Positions 44,813 to 57,048 of a stretch of DNA of 64,000 bases are shown one piece after another. The DNA comes from Symsagittifera roscoffensis (Eukaryota > Xenacoelomorpha > Acoela > Convolutidae): NCBI RefSeq assembly GCF_963678635.1, contig NC_087067.1:10771716-10835715 (forward strand), given 5' to 3'. Under the pieces are notes generated by a model. It was not told the DNA's origin. It made no database searches and saw nothing but the letters and a program-made list of their open reading frames with translations. The position numbers and the translations under genes were made by a program. Positions within the stretch are counted from its first letter, which is position 1, and each line of letters opens with the position of its first letter.

Positions 44813-44908
44813 ATGACTGAACTTGGATGCGGGAAAAGCAAATGGGTTCAGCAGATTGCAGAGCTCAAAAGGCTGCTGCCCAATCTAAGACCATTTGAGA
44901 TCAGTTTT
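44813..44908 (+). CDS. Candidate exon with P-loop-like motif
   Basis: MTELGCGKSKWVQQIAEL begins at an ATG and stays open for exactly 32 codons up to a consensus splice donor, TTTT|GTAAGT, at 44909. GCGKS resembles the start of a Walker A motif. No matching downstream exon is certain, although a frame around 45020-45100 (FDEDTGFELDINVAAT) is possible. Duplicated at 62869-62964. Confidence 0.25.
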
Positions 44909-46934
44909 GTAAGTTTTCTTTAACAGTTTGCAGTAAATTTAGACATAAACAAAACTGTTCACATGTGGTCAAAGCACTACAGTTTCCGATTGCAATTGGA
45001 TTTGTCTCGGATTTTTTGGAGATCAAACATTTGATGAAGATACAGGGTTTGAACTTGATATCAACGTCGCTGCTACACCTAAATTATCTAGAGTCTTGTG
45101 TTATACTTGCATATGTTAGGGAGCTAATGAGACTAATCAACTCACCTCAATAGAACTGAGAATTAATTTGAAAAGGGAAAACTTCTTAAAAAATCGCATG
45201 TACATCTTGAGAATCGTAGAAGAACTCTTCGAATTGAGCACAAATCAATTAAATTTGACCTATTTGATGATATTCAGACCTTTAAAATTTACCAAACAAG
45301 GGATACCAAACGTATGATATCAATAACCCGACGTCGAATAATGAAACCAAGAATATAACACAAAAATTATTCCATGGCATCCCAGAATGGTGTTTCTGCG
45401 ATTCGCAGAGAATCTATGAAAAGGTATGAAGTCTGTCTAAGCATAATCAGTTTCTCTTATTTACGCGCATTCCAGACGTTATTTGAAGAAATTCAGGAGT
45501 TATTTTGTTGAGCGCAGCTCTTTTTTTTGCGACTCAAGGCAGTTTTTTGCGTCTAGAACGTTCACGTGTTACCACTATTGCCACCGTAATAAGTCAGACT
45601 ACTATGAGAGACCGGAAGCCGGAAGCTAGAAGTCAAGTGAGAGCTCTTTCTTCCAAAAACCACCGACGCGCGTGAATTGTATCTTGCGGACACAAAACTC
45701 CTTCTTCTTTCTCAGATGATTCGTTCCCAACTGAGGTAAATCCCTCATACGCAAAGGACCGAATGCGCGAAAAGGAAAATCAGCCAATCAGATTTCAGTA
45801 GTCTAGAACTTGGGAAGAAATTAAACATTTGCAGGGACTGAATATTGATATTGGCCGAATAAAACAATATGCAAAATTTTCAAATTTTTACTGACTGCCG
45901 CCGAGTTGGAACAAATTTTACATTTCAAGGGTTTCGTTATAAAAGAGCCAAAAAATGCTTCATTTATTTGAATGGTAATTGCTTCTTTTTATTTTTATAA
46001 AGTGACTTTCGGCTAATTTTGTTTTCGGTCCTTCGCTCACGAGTTTTTTCGCCCATTCGGTCCTTCGCCCAACTGAGTATAAACCGCTCATGGTTGACAA
46101 AACTATCAAACCTAACAGTAAAAATCTCAATATTCAATGCACCAGATTCGATTACTCATGGCATCAATTAGTCAATTCAATGATACTGGCGATAGCCTTC
46201 CCTTACTTTCATCAAGGTTCAGATTACCAGCATTTAATAATTAGTTTAATGCATTGCTCAAGTTTTATTGGTTAAAGAACAAGTTAAAACATTTTAAAGT
46301 GAACCGAAATCCAAAACTGTAGCCCCCTATTAAGGCTGGCTTACGAATGGCTGTTGCGCAACGTTGTTGCGCAACACAAGGACCATAGACTAAGAACTCG
46401 TGCCGCTGCTGGAGGTTAAATCTTGTGTCATGGGCTTCGAACTGCGTTTTTCCCGTAGCGCTACCCCAGCCATCATGTGGTCGGTAAACGGTTTTCAACT
46501 TTGTTGGTGCCGAAAAAAAGCGAAGAGTTTTCAGAAGAATATGGAATAACATGTCATCTTCTGTGTTGTCTCCCAATTAAATCAAACACACGTTTAATCC
46601 AGCCCTTAGGCCCTATCAAGCATATTAAAATTTGTAGTGCAGTAATGTTGTGCCCGAAAATATGTACTGCAATACTTTTTCAACTCACAATACTTATTGC
46701 AATAAAAGAAAACCAGAAAATAATAATTGCTTTAGTTGCAATTATTAAGAAAAAATATTCAACCTTAACTGTAAAAAAACTGATCAACGAGAAAATTTAT
46801 TCTCATACAGACGACGCTAGTTTCTCATTCCAATACAAATCTTTTAGCTAACACAGGAGTAAGTAGCACCGTTGGTGGATACGGAGATGAAAAATGGGAG
46901 ACATAAGGTTTTTAGTTTTCAAATTTAAAAATTA
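44909..46934. other. Spacer before DNA polymerase
   Basis: No confident gene. Copy 1 of the segmental duplication is traceable to at least 45944. Two perfect GTTGCGCAAC palindromes lie at 46353-46362 and 46366-46375. An open frame at 46477-46851 has no recognisable features. Confidence 0.4.
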
Positions 46935-47477
46935 GATAATAAATTAATCAACGAGAAACTTGAAGAAGTCTTCAACAAGCTCGATTATGCCGCTAAAATC
47001 AACATTGCTCTGAGTTTTGTTCTTCGAAATATTGAGACTGGTGAATATCGATATTTCTACGCCCATGAAATAAATACTTTATTTGAAAAATCCCATTTGC
47101 TGTGTACTAAAGCAGACTTGACAACAATCCAAGGAAAAATGGAAAAATTTGATGTTGTGGAGCAATGTACCCAAGAACGTCTGAACACAAAATTGAGGTT
47201 CAAGTTGATTACTAACGTTACAATTTTTGCTGCTTTGCTAAAAAGAAACATTCCAATGGGATGTTCAGACTTTGTCTTACCCGGACCTTCGCTGAAAAAC
47301 CATTCTGTTAACTGTCTTTTATCTAACAAAAACAAGGAACCATACAAAAATCATTTGTGTGTTTTCCGCGCATTGTCAATGTACATGAATGGACACAATG
47401 ATTTCGACTCTCACACTTCTAGATACTTTACACAAATTGTATCAAAGTCAGGTCATGATTCTAAAAATTTTCGTAGA

Positions 47478-49203
47478 GTTTCAGTAGAGGACTTACCTGT
47501 TGTCGAGGAAATTGTGCAAAGAAACATCTTTATATACGATTCTGATATACAAGAAGGAGAATATGTAGGAGATCTAGCTCGACGAAGTATTGGAAAACTT
47601 AATAAAACAGTTGAACTACTGAGGTTTAACAATCATATCATTCATACAAATGATATAAGTAGTTTCATCAAGTGCTTTCGATGTCCTAGCTGTTCCACAA
47701 ATCAGACCATTTCAATCAGTATCTCCGGAGAAGTTAGGATCGAGTGAAACATATTCACCCATAGAACGTGTATGAGCTTCGAGAAACCTTGTTTGAAAAG
47801 CTAGAAGTATTCAATCATCCAGTTTCTGAAGATAACAAGCTTTTCAAAAATCTAGCAATTTTCGATTTTGAGTCGATTTGTGTTCCTACAGAAGAAAAGA
47901 ACTAAAAGAGACGCAAACTACTACCTGGACCGGAAAACATGCAACAACAATCCACAGAACTTGATAATCGATTTTGTAAGCAACCTCGAAGTGTTGGCTG
48001 AAAAAAGTAAGCTGGAGATGAGAACGAATTTTCAAGATATTGAAATAGCTGTCAATGGAAGAATGAAAAAGATCTTTGATCAGCTAAATGAACGAGGTGA
48101 GAATTATTCGAGTATTAAATTTGAGAACAAAGACGAAAGCATTGAAGATTCGGAAGGAGCAGATATGTCGAGACAATTCTTGCGAATTCAGAAAAATCAA
48201 CTCATCGATTTGAAACAACATCTGGAGAGATTAGTAAATACTCTAATTGTTTTGGATTGAAAAGCGGTAGATATGACTTGAGTTTGATCAAATGCTACTT
48301 AATCCCTTATTTGATTCGCAATAAAGAACAAGAAACATCAGTCATCAAAAAAGCAAACGATTTCATTTCCTTCAAGTTTGAGATGCACAACTTTTCGTCA
48401 TAATGCATTTTCTGGGTGGGCCAACTACTCTGGACTCTTTTCTCAAAGCCTATAAAGCTAGCGAAACGAAAAGATTCTTTCCCTATGAGTGGTTTGACAA
48501 CCCAGGCAAACTTGATTTTCCCGATTTGCCGCCACATGAAGCCTTTCTCAGTAAACTTAGAAACAACAATCGTCTAGACAAAGACTTCATTGATTATGAG
48601 AAGCTGAGAAAGAGTAGTCATGACAAAAAAAAAGCACTGAAAAATTTTCAAATCAAGATTGATCCTGCATCTGGATTGGATAATTATAATTACTAACAAG
48701 AGACTTGGAATAAAAACGAGATGACAGTGTTCAAAGATTTTTGAAGTGGTACAAAAAGGAGGTAGCTCCAACCCTGGAAGCAAGGCAAAAAATTATTCTG
48801 ATTCAGTTTATCATAAGAAGGTTATAGACATGTTGAAACTTGGATGTACTCTTCCAAATCTAGCAGACGTATGTCTACATAAATCTACAAATTACAAGTT
48901 TTATCCAATTTGCGAAAGTGATAAAGACTTGTGTGAAAAAAATTAGAGAAGACATGACAGTCGGACTTTTCATGGTTTCCACTCGAAAAGCTGTAGTTGA
49001 TGAAGCATTCATCTGAAAGTCATCAAATGTTTGTAAATCAATCGTTGCAGTTGATGCAAGTGCAAGCCAGCTTTACCCTTTCTCAATGTGTCATGATATG
49101 CCAACAGGACTGTACACGAGATGGGAGTTTGACACCGACACGCAGAAATTGAAAGCTAGACATAACCGATCTTACAACTTTGAGAATATGGTGATGTCAT
49201 TCT
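47478..49203 (+). repeat. PolB internal tandem duplication, unit A
   Basis: 1,726-bp unit covering the end of the N-terminal domain, the exonuclease domain and palm motif A. The joint at 49204 fuses ...GTCATTCTGT to TTCAGTAGAGG. About 57 bp present in unit B (near 49676-49732) are missing here. Confidence 0.9.
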
Positions 49204-50971
49204 GTTTCAGTAGAGGACTTACCTGTTGTCGAGGAAATTGTGCAAAGAAACATCTTTATATACGATTCTGATATACAAGAAGGAGAATATGTAGGAGATC
49301 TAGCTCGATGAAGTATTGGAAAACTTAATAAAACAGTTGAACTACTGAGGTTTAACAATCATATCATTCATACAAATGATATATAAGTAGTTTCATCAAG
49401 TGCTTTCGATGTCCTAGCTGTTCCACAAATCAGACCATTTCAATCAGTATCTCCGGAGAAGTTAGGATCGAGTGAAACATATTCACCCATAGAACGTGTA
49501 TGAGCTTCGAGAAACCTTGTTTGAAAAGCTAGAAGTATTCAATCATCCAGTTTCTGAAGATAACAAGCTTTTCAAAAATCTAGCAATTTTCGATTTTGAG
49601 TCGATTTGTGTTCCTACAGAAGAAAAGAACTAAAAGAGACGCAAACTACTACCTGGACCGGAAAACATGCAACAATTTCAGTCTCTATGTCATCGAATCT
49701 GATTGATGAACCCATATTTTTGTACAACAACAATCCACAGAACTTGATAATCGATTTTCTAAGCAACCTCGAAGTGATGGCTGAAAAAAGTAAGCTGGAG
49801 ATGAGAACGAATTTTCAAGATTTTGAAATAGCTGTCAATGGAAGAATGAAAAAGATCTCTGATCAGCTAAATGAACGAGGTGAGAATTATTCGAGTATTA
49901 AATTTGAGAACAAAGACGAAAGCATTGAAGATTCGGAAGGAGCAGATATGTCGAGACAATTCTTGCGAATTCAGAAAAATCAACTCATCGATTTGAAACA
50001 ACATCTGGAGAGATTAGTAAATACTCTAACTGTTTTGGATTGAAAAGCGGTAGATATGACTTGAGTTTGATCAAATGCTACTTAATCCCTTATTTGATTC
50101 ACAATAAAGAACAAGAAACATCAGTCATCAAAAAAGCAAACGATTTCATTTCCTTCAAGTTTGAGATGCACAACTTTTCGTCATAATGCATTTTCTGGGT
50201 GGGCCAACTACTCTGGACTCTTTTCTCAAAGCCTATAAAGCTAGCGAAACGAAAAGATTCTTTCCCTATGAGTGGTTTGACAACCCAGGCAAACTTGATT
50301 TTCCCGATTTGCCGCCACATGAAGCCTTTCTCAGTAAACTTAGAAACAACAATCGTCTAGACAAAGACTTCATTGATTATGAGAAGCTGAGAAAGAGTAG
50401 TCATGACAAACAAAAAGCACTGAAAAATTTTCAAATCAAGATTGATCCTGCATCTGGATTGGATAATTATAATTACTAACAAGAGACTTGGAATAAAAAC
50501 GAGCAGACAGTGTTCAAAGATTTTTGAAGTGGTACAAAAGGAGATAGCTCCAACCCTGGAAGCAAGGCAAAACATTATTCTGATTCAGTTTATCATAACA
50601 AGGGTATAGACATGTTGAAACTTGGATGTACTCTTCCAAATCTAGCAGACGTATGTCTACATAAATCTACAAATTACAAGTTTTATCCATTTTGCGAAAA
50701 AAATAAAGACTTGTGTGAAAAAAATTAGAGAAGACATGACAGTTGGATTCGAAAAGCTGTAGTTGATGAAACATTCATCTGAAAGTCATCAAATGTTTGT
50801 AAATCAATCGTTGCAGTTGATGCAAGTGCAAGCCAGCCTTACCCTTTCTCAATGTGTCATGATATGCCAACAGGACTGTACACGAGATGGGAGTTTGACA
50901 CCGACACGCAGATATTGAAAGCTAGACATAACCGATCTTGCAACTTTGAGAATATGGTGATGTCATTCTGT
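49204..50971 (+). repeat. PolB internal tandem duplication, unit B
   Basis: Second unit, very similar to unit A, continuing into the rest of the gene (GTCATTCTGT then CAGGAAACAAGG). It contains the fuller exonuclease region. Confidence 0.9.
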
Positions 50972-52611
50972 CAGGAAACAAGGCCAGAATGCAAAATTGG
51001 GAGCTTTTTCACATCTAGAAAACAGAAGAAAATTGACTGATTTAATGTGGACGGTTATTGTGATCACTCTAAGACAGTGTTCGAAGCAATGGGATGTTAC
51101 TACCACTTTTGTTCTTGTCAAGAAGCTCGTCCCTCTTAACAGATCAAGATATTGAACGAGGTAATAAGAAGAGAGAGAGAGATGGATGATATGCGACGAG
51201 AATACATTGAAGAGAAAGGACACAAAGTTGAACAAATGTGGGAGTGTGAGTAGTGGAAAAGTTTCAAAACCGATGACAAGATCAAAAATCACGTCAGAAC
51301 CCACTTTTCTGAGAAAATAATTCTTTCTACAGACTCCCTTCTAGCAAAAATAAAAAGTGGATCTCTTTTTGTCTATGTTCAGTGCAATTTAATTGTTCCA
51401 GATGAACTAAAATCAAAATTTGTTAACTTTCCTCCAACTTTCAAAGGCACCGAAATGGAAGGAATGATATTGGAGACTACATGAAAAACTATACAATCGA
51501 GACCGAAATGTTAAAACGATTGAGACCGAAATGTTAAAAAGTTTTGTTTAATTTTCTCCTCGGAAACGTTTCAATAATTTTGTTCAATCAGTCGTTGATG
51601 CGAGAAGAGAAGGAGATGGAAACACTTTGCCAGGAGTTGTAGGATAAACTATGAATCTTTTAGGCAATTCCTCGTATGGATATCAGATCATGGATAGATC
51701 CAGACATACAATCACAAAATATCTAAACGAGGAAATATCTCAAAAAGCAATCAATGAGCCATTGTTAAAAAGATTAAATGCAGTTGAAAAAGACATGTAT
51801 GAGGTGGAGTTGTTGAAATCAACGATTGAGCATCGAGAACCCATCATTGTTGGCTTTTTCATACTTCAGTATGCAAGGCTGAGAATGTGGCAACTTTACT
51901 ATAACTTGATTGACAAGTTCTGTGATGTAAATAAAGTTGAAGAGTTGGAGATGGATACAGACTAATTTTACTTGGCACTTGCTGAAAAAAACTTATATGT
52001 CTGTATCCAACCAGAAAAAAAGAGATATTCGGAAAAAATGAGGAAAAATGACTGCAGAGACTCTTTTAAAGTAGCTGCAAAAATTATTTTGTTCTCTCGA
52101 ACGTGTTGTACTATCCACAAACAAAATAATAAGCGGGACCCGGGACTTTTCAAAAAGGAAATTAGGTGCACACAAATGCTATGTTTATGTAGAAAAACTT
52201 ATTGCTGCTATGACAACAAGTCAGATTAATTCACATTTAGCAGCAAAGGATTAAACAAACGAGTTCTCGAAGATTCTGGAGATGGACCGATGTCAAAGTA
52301 CAGAAGAGTGCTCGATGAAACAATCAATCTAACATCTACAAATAGAGGATTTAGAACTATAAATCATATGGTGGCCACATATGAGCAAACAAAGAGAGGA
52401 CTTAGTTATTTTTATCCAAAAAGACAAATTCAAGATGATGGAATTCATACAAAACAATTGAACTTATAAAAACTGATGTAATGTAATAAGTTAATAACAA
52501 GTGATGCAATGTTTTAAACTTTTGTACGATGCAGTTATTTATTGGTGTATTATTATAAAGTTGCGCTAAATTTCAAATACGATGCAGTGATTTATATATT
52601 TTCTTTGAAAT

Positions 52612-52803
52612 TTATTTTTTTTCTCTCCACAAATTGACTTTTTTCGAAGCTTCAGTAGGTTTCAGAATAGATTCAGGTAGATAGAAAAAAAGAGTATCTA
52701 ATAAATTGTTATTAGATCGAATCATAACAAATCTAACTGTGTTTCGAAGTTTTTTTGAAATTTTTTTAATTTTTGTAATAACAATTCCAAATTTTTTGTC
52801 CAA
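52612..52803 (-). CDS. Small ORF convergent to polB, unknown
   Basis: 63 codons: MDKKFGIVITKIKKISKKLR, then LLDTLFFYLPESILKPTEAS. Position directly after polB on the opposite strand and the FGI.I..K pattern hint at a second small PC4-like or accessory Polinton gene, but the T-rich context makes chance possible. Confidence 0.25.
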   Translation of the reverse strand: MDKKFGIVITKIKKISKKLRNTVRFVMIRSNNNLLDTLFFYLPESILKPTEASKKVNLWREKK

Positions 52804-53131
52804 AAACTTTTACCATTGACCTAGCATGTATCGAAAAACTAAATACATAACCTTCATTTCACAATGTACACATAATTAACCTTTGATATTTAACAATTAG
52901 ATAACGGCCGCCGATATTTTTGCGAAAAAACTAGACATTTCCACATAAAAACCAAAAAAATATCATTTTTCTTAGCATCACCCAGAAACCTTACCATTGG
53001 TATTCCCTATCCTAATAGACTCTATTCCCTATCTTAATATATAGCAAGAGGCGGACCGGAAATCTATAACGCATCTCCCCCCCCCCCCCCCCCCCCCCCT
53101 GATCAACCTCAACATTTACTACTGCAGTCAA
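52804..53131. other. Spacer with 23-C homopolymer
   Basis: No gene. Contains the C23 run at 53077-53099, 33 bp before the start of the retroelement fragment. Confidence 0.5.
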
Positions 53132-53911
53132 ATGGGAAAAATGTGCCTTTTCCAAAACGATATCGAATGGTTAAGCTTCAAGATTTTGAAAAAAGGAGTA
53201 AAACCATTGGTTGGAAAAGCGGGTTCAACCAAAATCCTGTCGAAACCGAAAAACATTTGCGAACTAAGGTCTTTCTTTGTATCAATAAATCAGTTGAAAT
53301 TCGTACCAAATTCATCTATCCTGTGCGCTCCTTTAGGACCACTTCTGAACAAGAAATCAATCTACCATTGGAACGATTCTCGCACCTCGGCTTTTGAAGA
53401 CCTAAAAACGCAAATTGTCAACATTACCGATATTGATATAAAAAGACCTCCAAGATTAAAAACAGACGCATCCCACAGCAGATAAGGTTCTACTTTGGAA
53501 CAATGGGACGGTGAAGTGTGGATAACTTTTACTTTCGCTTCGAGATTTTTAAACAAACGTGAAAAGATAAAATCAACTAACAAACTTGAATTGTTGGGAG
53601 TAGTTTGGGCAACAGAAGACTTTAAGAACCACTTATACGGATCTGAGTTTGCAATCGAGACCAACCATAAGGCTTTTTTATCCGCATTAAAAACAAACCA
53701 CGGTAACAAAAGCAGAGTTTTAACTTTTAATTTTAAAATTAAACGTATACCAGGAAAGGAAAAGGGGTTTACTAAGTTTTATCGAAATTACTCTCAGGAA
53801 AAGCTTTTCCAATTTCACATTAAGACAAAAATTTTGTTGTTGCAACAGACAATTTGTTTGCAAATACTAGGTGTGCAAAGAAGAATTGTAAAAAGAACAA
53901 ATCGTCGTTAA
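53132..53911 (+). pseudogene. Fragment of another Ty3/Gypsy pol (RT thumb and RNase H)
   Basis: KPKNICELRSFFVSINQLKF, with RPLLNKK-like APLGPLLNKKSIYHW, is the RT thumb/connection. RLKTDASHS (the T-D-A-S of RNase H), FASRFLNKREK, KLELLGVVWATEDFKNHLYG and IETNHKAFLSAL are RNase H. It then decays (FKIKRIPGKEKGFTKF). The motifs differ from the large element, so it is a different family. No LTRs or other domains are nearby. One stop after TDASHS(R). Confidence 0.78.
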
Positions 53912-54429
53912 ATAATCTAGTGGACGCTAATGGTGTAAATAATATAACAAAGATGGATAATATGAATCCAACAGTCAGAAAGAACGAAAGATTACTTCTT
54001 ATCCAACGGTCGTTCTTCGCGAATATTGTCAATTACGTCACAAAAACGATTAGAATTTGCAATACTAGTCACACGCGTTCACAGTCTTGCACAAACAGTT
54101 GCATTCCGTTAGAACCTTCAAAGTTCAATTTCAGACAATTTTTACCTTCAGAGAAAGCTTCTTTACCTTACACCCTCAGTAAACTCACTTTCTGACTTAA
54201 ATCCCAAAAGTAAGGCTGACATAAGTGTATTCCATTATTCATTACTTATTTAGCGCTAAAAATTTTATCAAATCTAACTTTTTAACTTAAACTTAAATGA
54301 TCAATATTTTTGTTTTATAACCCATAACCAACCGTTTGCTTACTTTTGGATTTTATTTTCAAATTTTCGATTCGGAAAACATTTTGCTGTGCGCCTTGTT
54401 TGTGACGAATTAGCCATTCTAGCTCAAAT

Positions 54430-54909
54430 TTGCAGTTTTTTTGTCAAACCAATCTTGAATTTCTAAATATGTTTTTGACGACTTTTTTTAAGGCTGTGAA
54501 TTCAAGAACCAGAAGCGAATTTAGAGGAGGCAAAGTCCCCCAAGAGTTCGACCCCCTGACGACCGGGGACTTTTTTGAAAAGCCCATGAGAAGATTCGAA
54601 TCACTTCAAGGACCACTAGATTTGGAATTGTTTGCCTTCGCAACTTCTCCATATCGTCTTGCTGTCACGGGCAACACCTCCTCCTCTCACGAATTCGATC
54701 CCCTCGCCACCCAAATGTTAACCCCTTTTGGTAGTTTTTTAAGTCATTACATAATTTTTTTAAGAGGGAAGAGCACCAAAAAACGCAACCCTTCGGTCAA
54801 AATTTCCAAAAAAAACCCTCAAAACGCCAATATGGCCTGTTTTTTTTTTCAAAAACTTGACTACGGCGCAGAAAAATTTGTTCAACATGGGCACTTCACA
54901 GTGATTTAG
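54430..54909 (+). CDS. Unrecognised 159-codon ORF
   Basis: The middle is uninterrupted and well balanced: VNSRTRSEFRGGKVPQEFDP, then FFEKPMRRFESLQGPLDLEL and SSSHEFDPLATQMLTPFGSF. Its GC content is higher than the surroundings, which suggests coding origin. The duplicated EFDPL.T motif (twice, about 50 residues apart) is notable. No family known. Ends are uncertain; the first 20 or so residues and the Lys-rich tail may not belong. Confidence 0.35.
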   Translation: MQFFCQTNLEFLNMFLTTFFKAVNSRTRSEFRGGKVPQEFDPLTTGDFFEKPMRRFESLQGPLDLELFAFATSPYRLAVTGNTSSSHEFDPLATQMLTPFGSFLSHYIIFLRGKSTKKRNPSVKISKKNPQNANMACFFFQKLDYGAEKFVQHGHFTVI

Positions 54910-55573
54910 GAGAGCTCGCAAAAACAATTTGATCTACTAAAAAAATTCGATGAAAAGTTTTGGAAATTTTTCCAAAAATTCAACCACCGCTCGAGAAATC
55001 CCAAGATCCGCCTGTGGACAGGACACAAAATACTTCCAGTTGAAATAAAGCAAATAATTAGTCGCAATATTGCAATTCTTGAAGCAGAATGAAACTTAAA
55101 CTACTCATCTGTTTTTTTCTACTATTTACTTTATTCAAGTTTTTGTCAGTCTGTTCAGTTGAAAATTTTCCCCTCTTACTACTCTTTCTTACCCTACCTA
55201 GCCCATTTAAATTTTTCTCATTTTCCATATATTTTTTTTGTGAAAAAAACTGTGGTTAGAACTGACTGAGGTATTTGGACAGAAATCTACTTCTCTTATT
55301 TTGTAGGAAACAGAAATAACTTAACAACTTAAAAGTAGAAAAAGAGATATTACGCTTTTTTGAAAGCTATCAGCTTTTTCATCTACAGTTAGTTTTTTTG
55401 GTAGCAAATTTGTTGACAAATATACCAAATATTATCAACGCTTTTGTTCTGAAATAATTTTCTAAAATTTTTTGTGCTGTTTTGAACAGGCGCCGTATTC
55501 AAATAAAAAAACACTTTTTCGGGGTTAACTACCTAATTCCGAGAAATTAGAGGAAACGAAATCTGAGGAAACG
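54910..55573. other. Spacer, no gene recognised
   Basis: AT-rich, with homopolymer runs. It ends at the left breakpoint of duplication copy 2. Confidence 0.45.
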
Positions 55574-55756
55574 AACTTTCATGCTTGCTATAACCCGATC
55601 GTGTTTGTAGTACACAAAGTTGTTGTCAGTTACGTTGTTTATCTGAGTGGGGAAGGTAATTTCTGTAACTGCTACTAGCCATTCACCTTGCAAATTTATT
55701 TCTTCACCCAGGAGATTTTTAAAGTTGGCCAGAGTGTTATCTTTAAAAACGTTCAT
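55574..55756 (-). pseudogene. Penton N-terminal fragment
   Basis: First about 60 codons of penton (MNVFKDNTLANFKNLL to VIASMKV), then cut by the duplication breakpoint into unrelated DNA. The rest of the gene is absent. Confidence 0.75.
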
Positions 55757-55840
55757 TGATGCAGATTAAACTAGGGTAATTGTGAAGTAAGGGGGAATGT
55801 TGTGGGTGAAAAGGCTGGAAGTGCCCTCAGTCATGATTGC

Positions 55841-57048
55841 TTACGATTTCTGCTTCTCCAGAACGCGAATTAGTTCAGAATCGTAAAATTTTCCCTCAAT
55901 CGGTTCTCTGTTAGAATCAATCAAATTGTATGTTGGGGAATTTTGTGTTGGTATGTCAAAAACTTCAAATACTTCATCGGTGAATGATTGTTTGTAACCC
56001 TTGCGAAAAGGTATGTCTACTTTGGCAAGTCTAACATAATCACCAACATAAAACTTTAGACGTCGAACTAATTTCAATGACTGTTCTGCTCTTAATGAAA
56101 TCAGGCGAGGAACGTTTTTTTTAGTTACTTTATTTGATGCAAGATTTGTGACACGATTTGTTCTCGAATTAATTGCATTGACAAAATTTTGCAATTTGTC
56201 AATGTATGAGTAAGTCCATTTATCCTCCATGTACTTATAGAAAAGATTTTTCAAGGAACGAATATTTCTCTCAGCGAATGCAGACTTTTTCTCGCTCTCT
56301 GTGTTATATGTTTTGATGCCTTTCTTTTTACATAATGCTTCGAAGGACCCTTTAAACTCTGTGCCCTTGTCCACCCGCACTTTTTCTGTTGTTTTATCGT
56401 TATCATTAGTTTGAACGCTTCTGCTGTTGTAGTAGCATACTTTGATTTCAAGGGTTGCACTCTGAGATAGCGATACATGCAGTCAACTGCAACAAGCAGA
56501 TACTTAACATCATGGTTGTACTGGGCAAGTTTATCAACACAGGCCAGATGTAACGACCAGATTTCGTCGATATCGTAAATTATGACCTTGAGTCGCGGCG
56601 TTTTTTGGATCACAGTTCGATATTTCGTGCAAAAATGTTCAATATGAAGGAAGTGTTTAATTTTCTTTCGCGACAAATTGGTTGCTTTTATCAAGTTGTT
56701 CACACTACCAAATAACGCGGGACCTTTGTCACTGTATTTAGTTTTCAAGAATGTTTCTTCAATCTTGGTAGTTTTCCCATTGATTTGTTTTCGCCTTCGT
56801 CTTTTCTGAGATTGGAGAATCTGAATTGTAAAAGGGCGTTCCGTACGAGTCAGAGAGATTTCTTCTGACTCTTTTTCACGTTTTTGATTTCGGGTTTTTC
56901 TATTGTCGCTAAGGCTTTCTCTTTTTTGTTTATTACTTCTCTTAGGGCTTAGACCACTTCTTCCCTGCCAAGCGGGGGATGTTGCGCGTGCTTTTGAGGG
57001 CGCGGGTTCTCGTTTCTCTTCAGCGTTAAAAGAATCTGATCGAACCAT
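55841..57048 (-). pseudogene. Polinton integrase, copy 2
   Basis: Same sequence and same frameshift (near 56403) as 37893-39100. Catalytic residues as described there. Confidence 0.85.

Larger units (their letters stand above)
37626..45944. repeat. 8.3-kb segmental duplication, copy 1
   Basis: Near-identical to 55574-64000, offset 17,948 bp up to about 41300 and 18,056 bp after 42000. Differences seen are single bases, one A-run length (41301-41312 region) and one 108-bp indel near 41998. Its right end cannot be fixed because copy 2 runs out of the window. Confidence 0.95.
46935..52469 (+). pseudogene. polB: Polinton DNA polymerase B (protein-primed type), rearranged
   Basis: The N-terminal part opens at about 46935 (KLDYAAKINIALSFVLRNIE) and runs to 47747, ending near a zinc-finger start (CFRCPSC). 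Exonuclease motif I is FDFESI at about 47863 and again at about 49592. Palm motif A, DASASQLYPFSM, is at about 49053 and again at 50819. Motif B, LLGNSSYGYQ, is near 51657. Motif C reads MDTD at 51951-51962, immediately followed by TAA (51963-51965). The C-terminus is GPMSKYRRVLDE to YFYPKRQIQDDGIHT, ending 52469. It would replicate the element. Disabled by many shifts, the internal duplication and the stop in motif C. It is on the opposite strand to the capsid genes. Confidence 0.83.
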
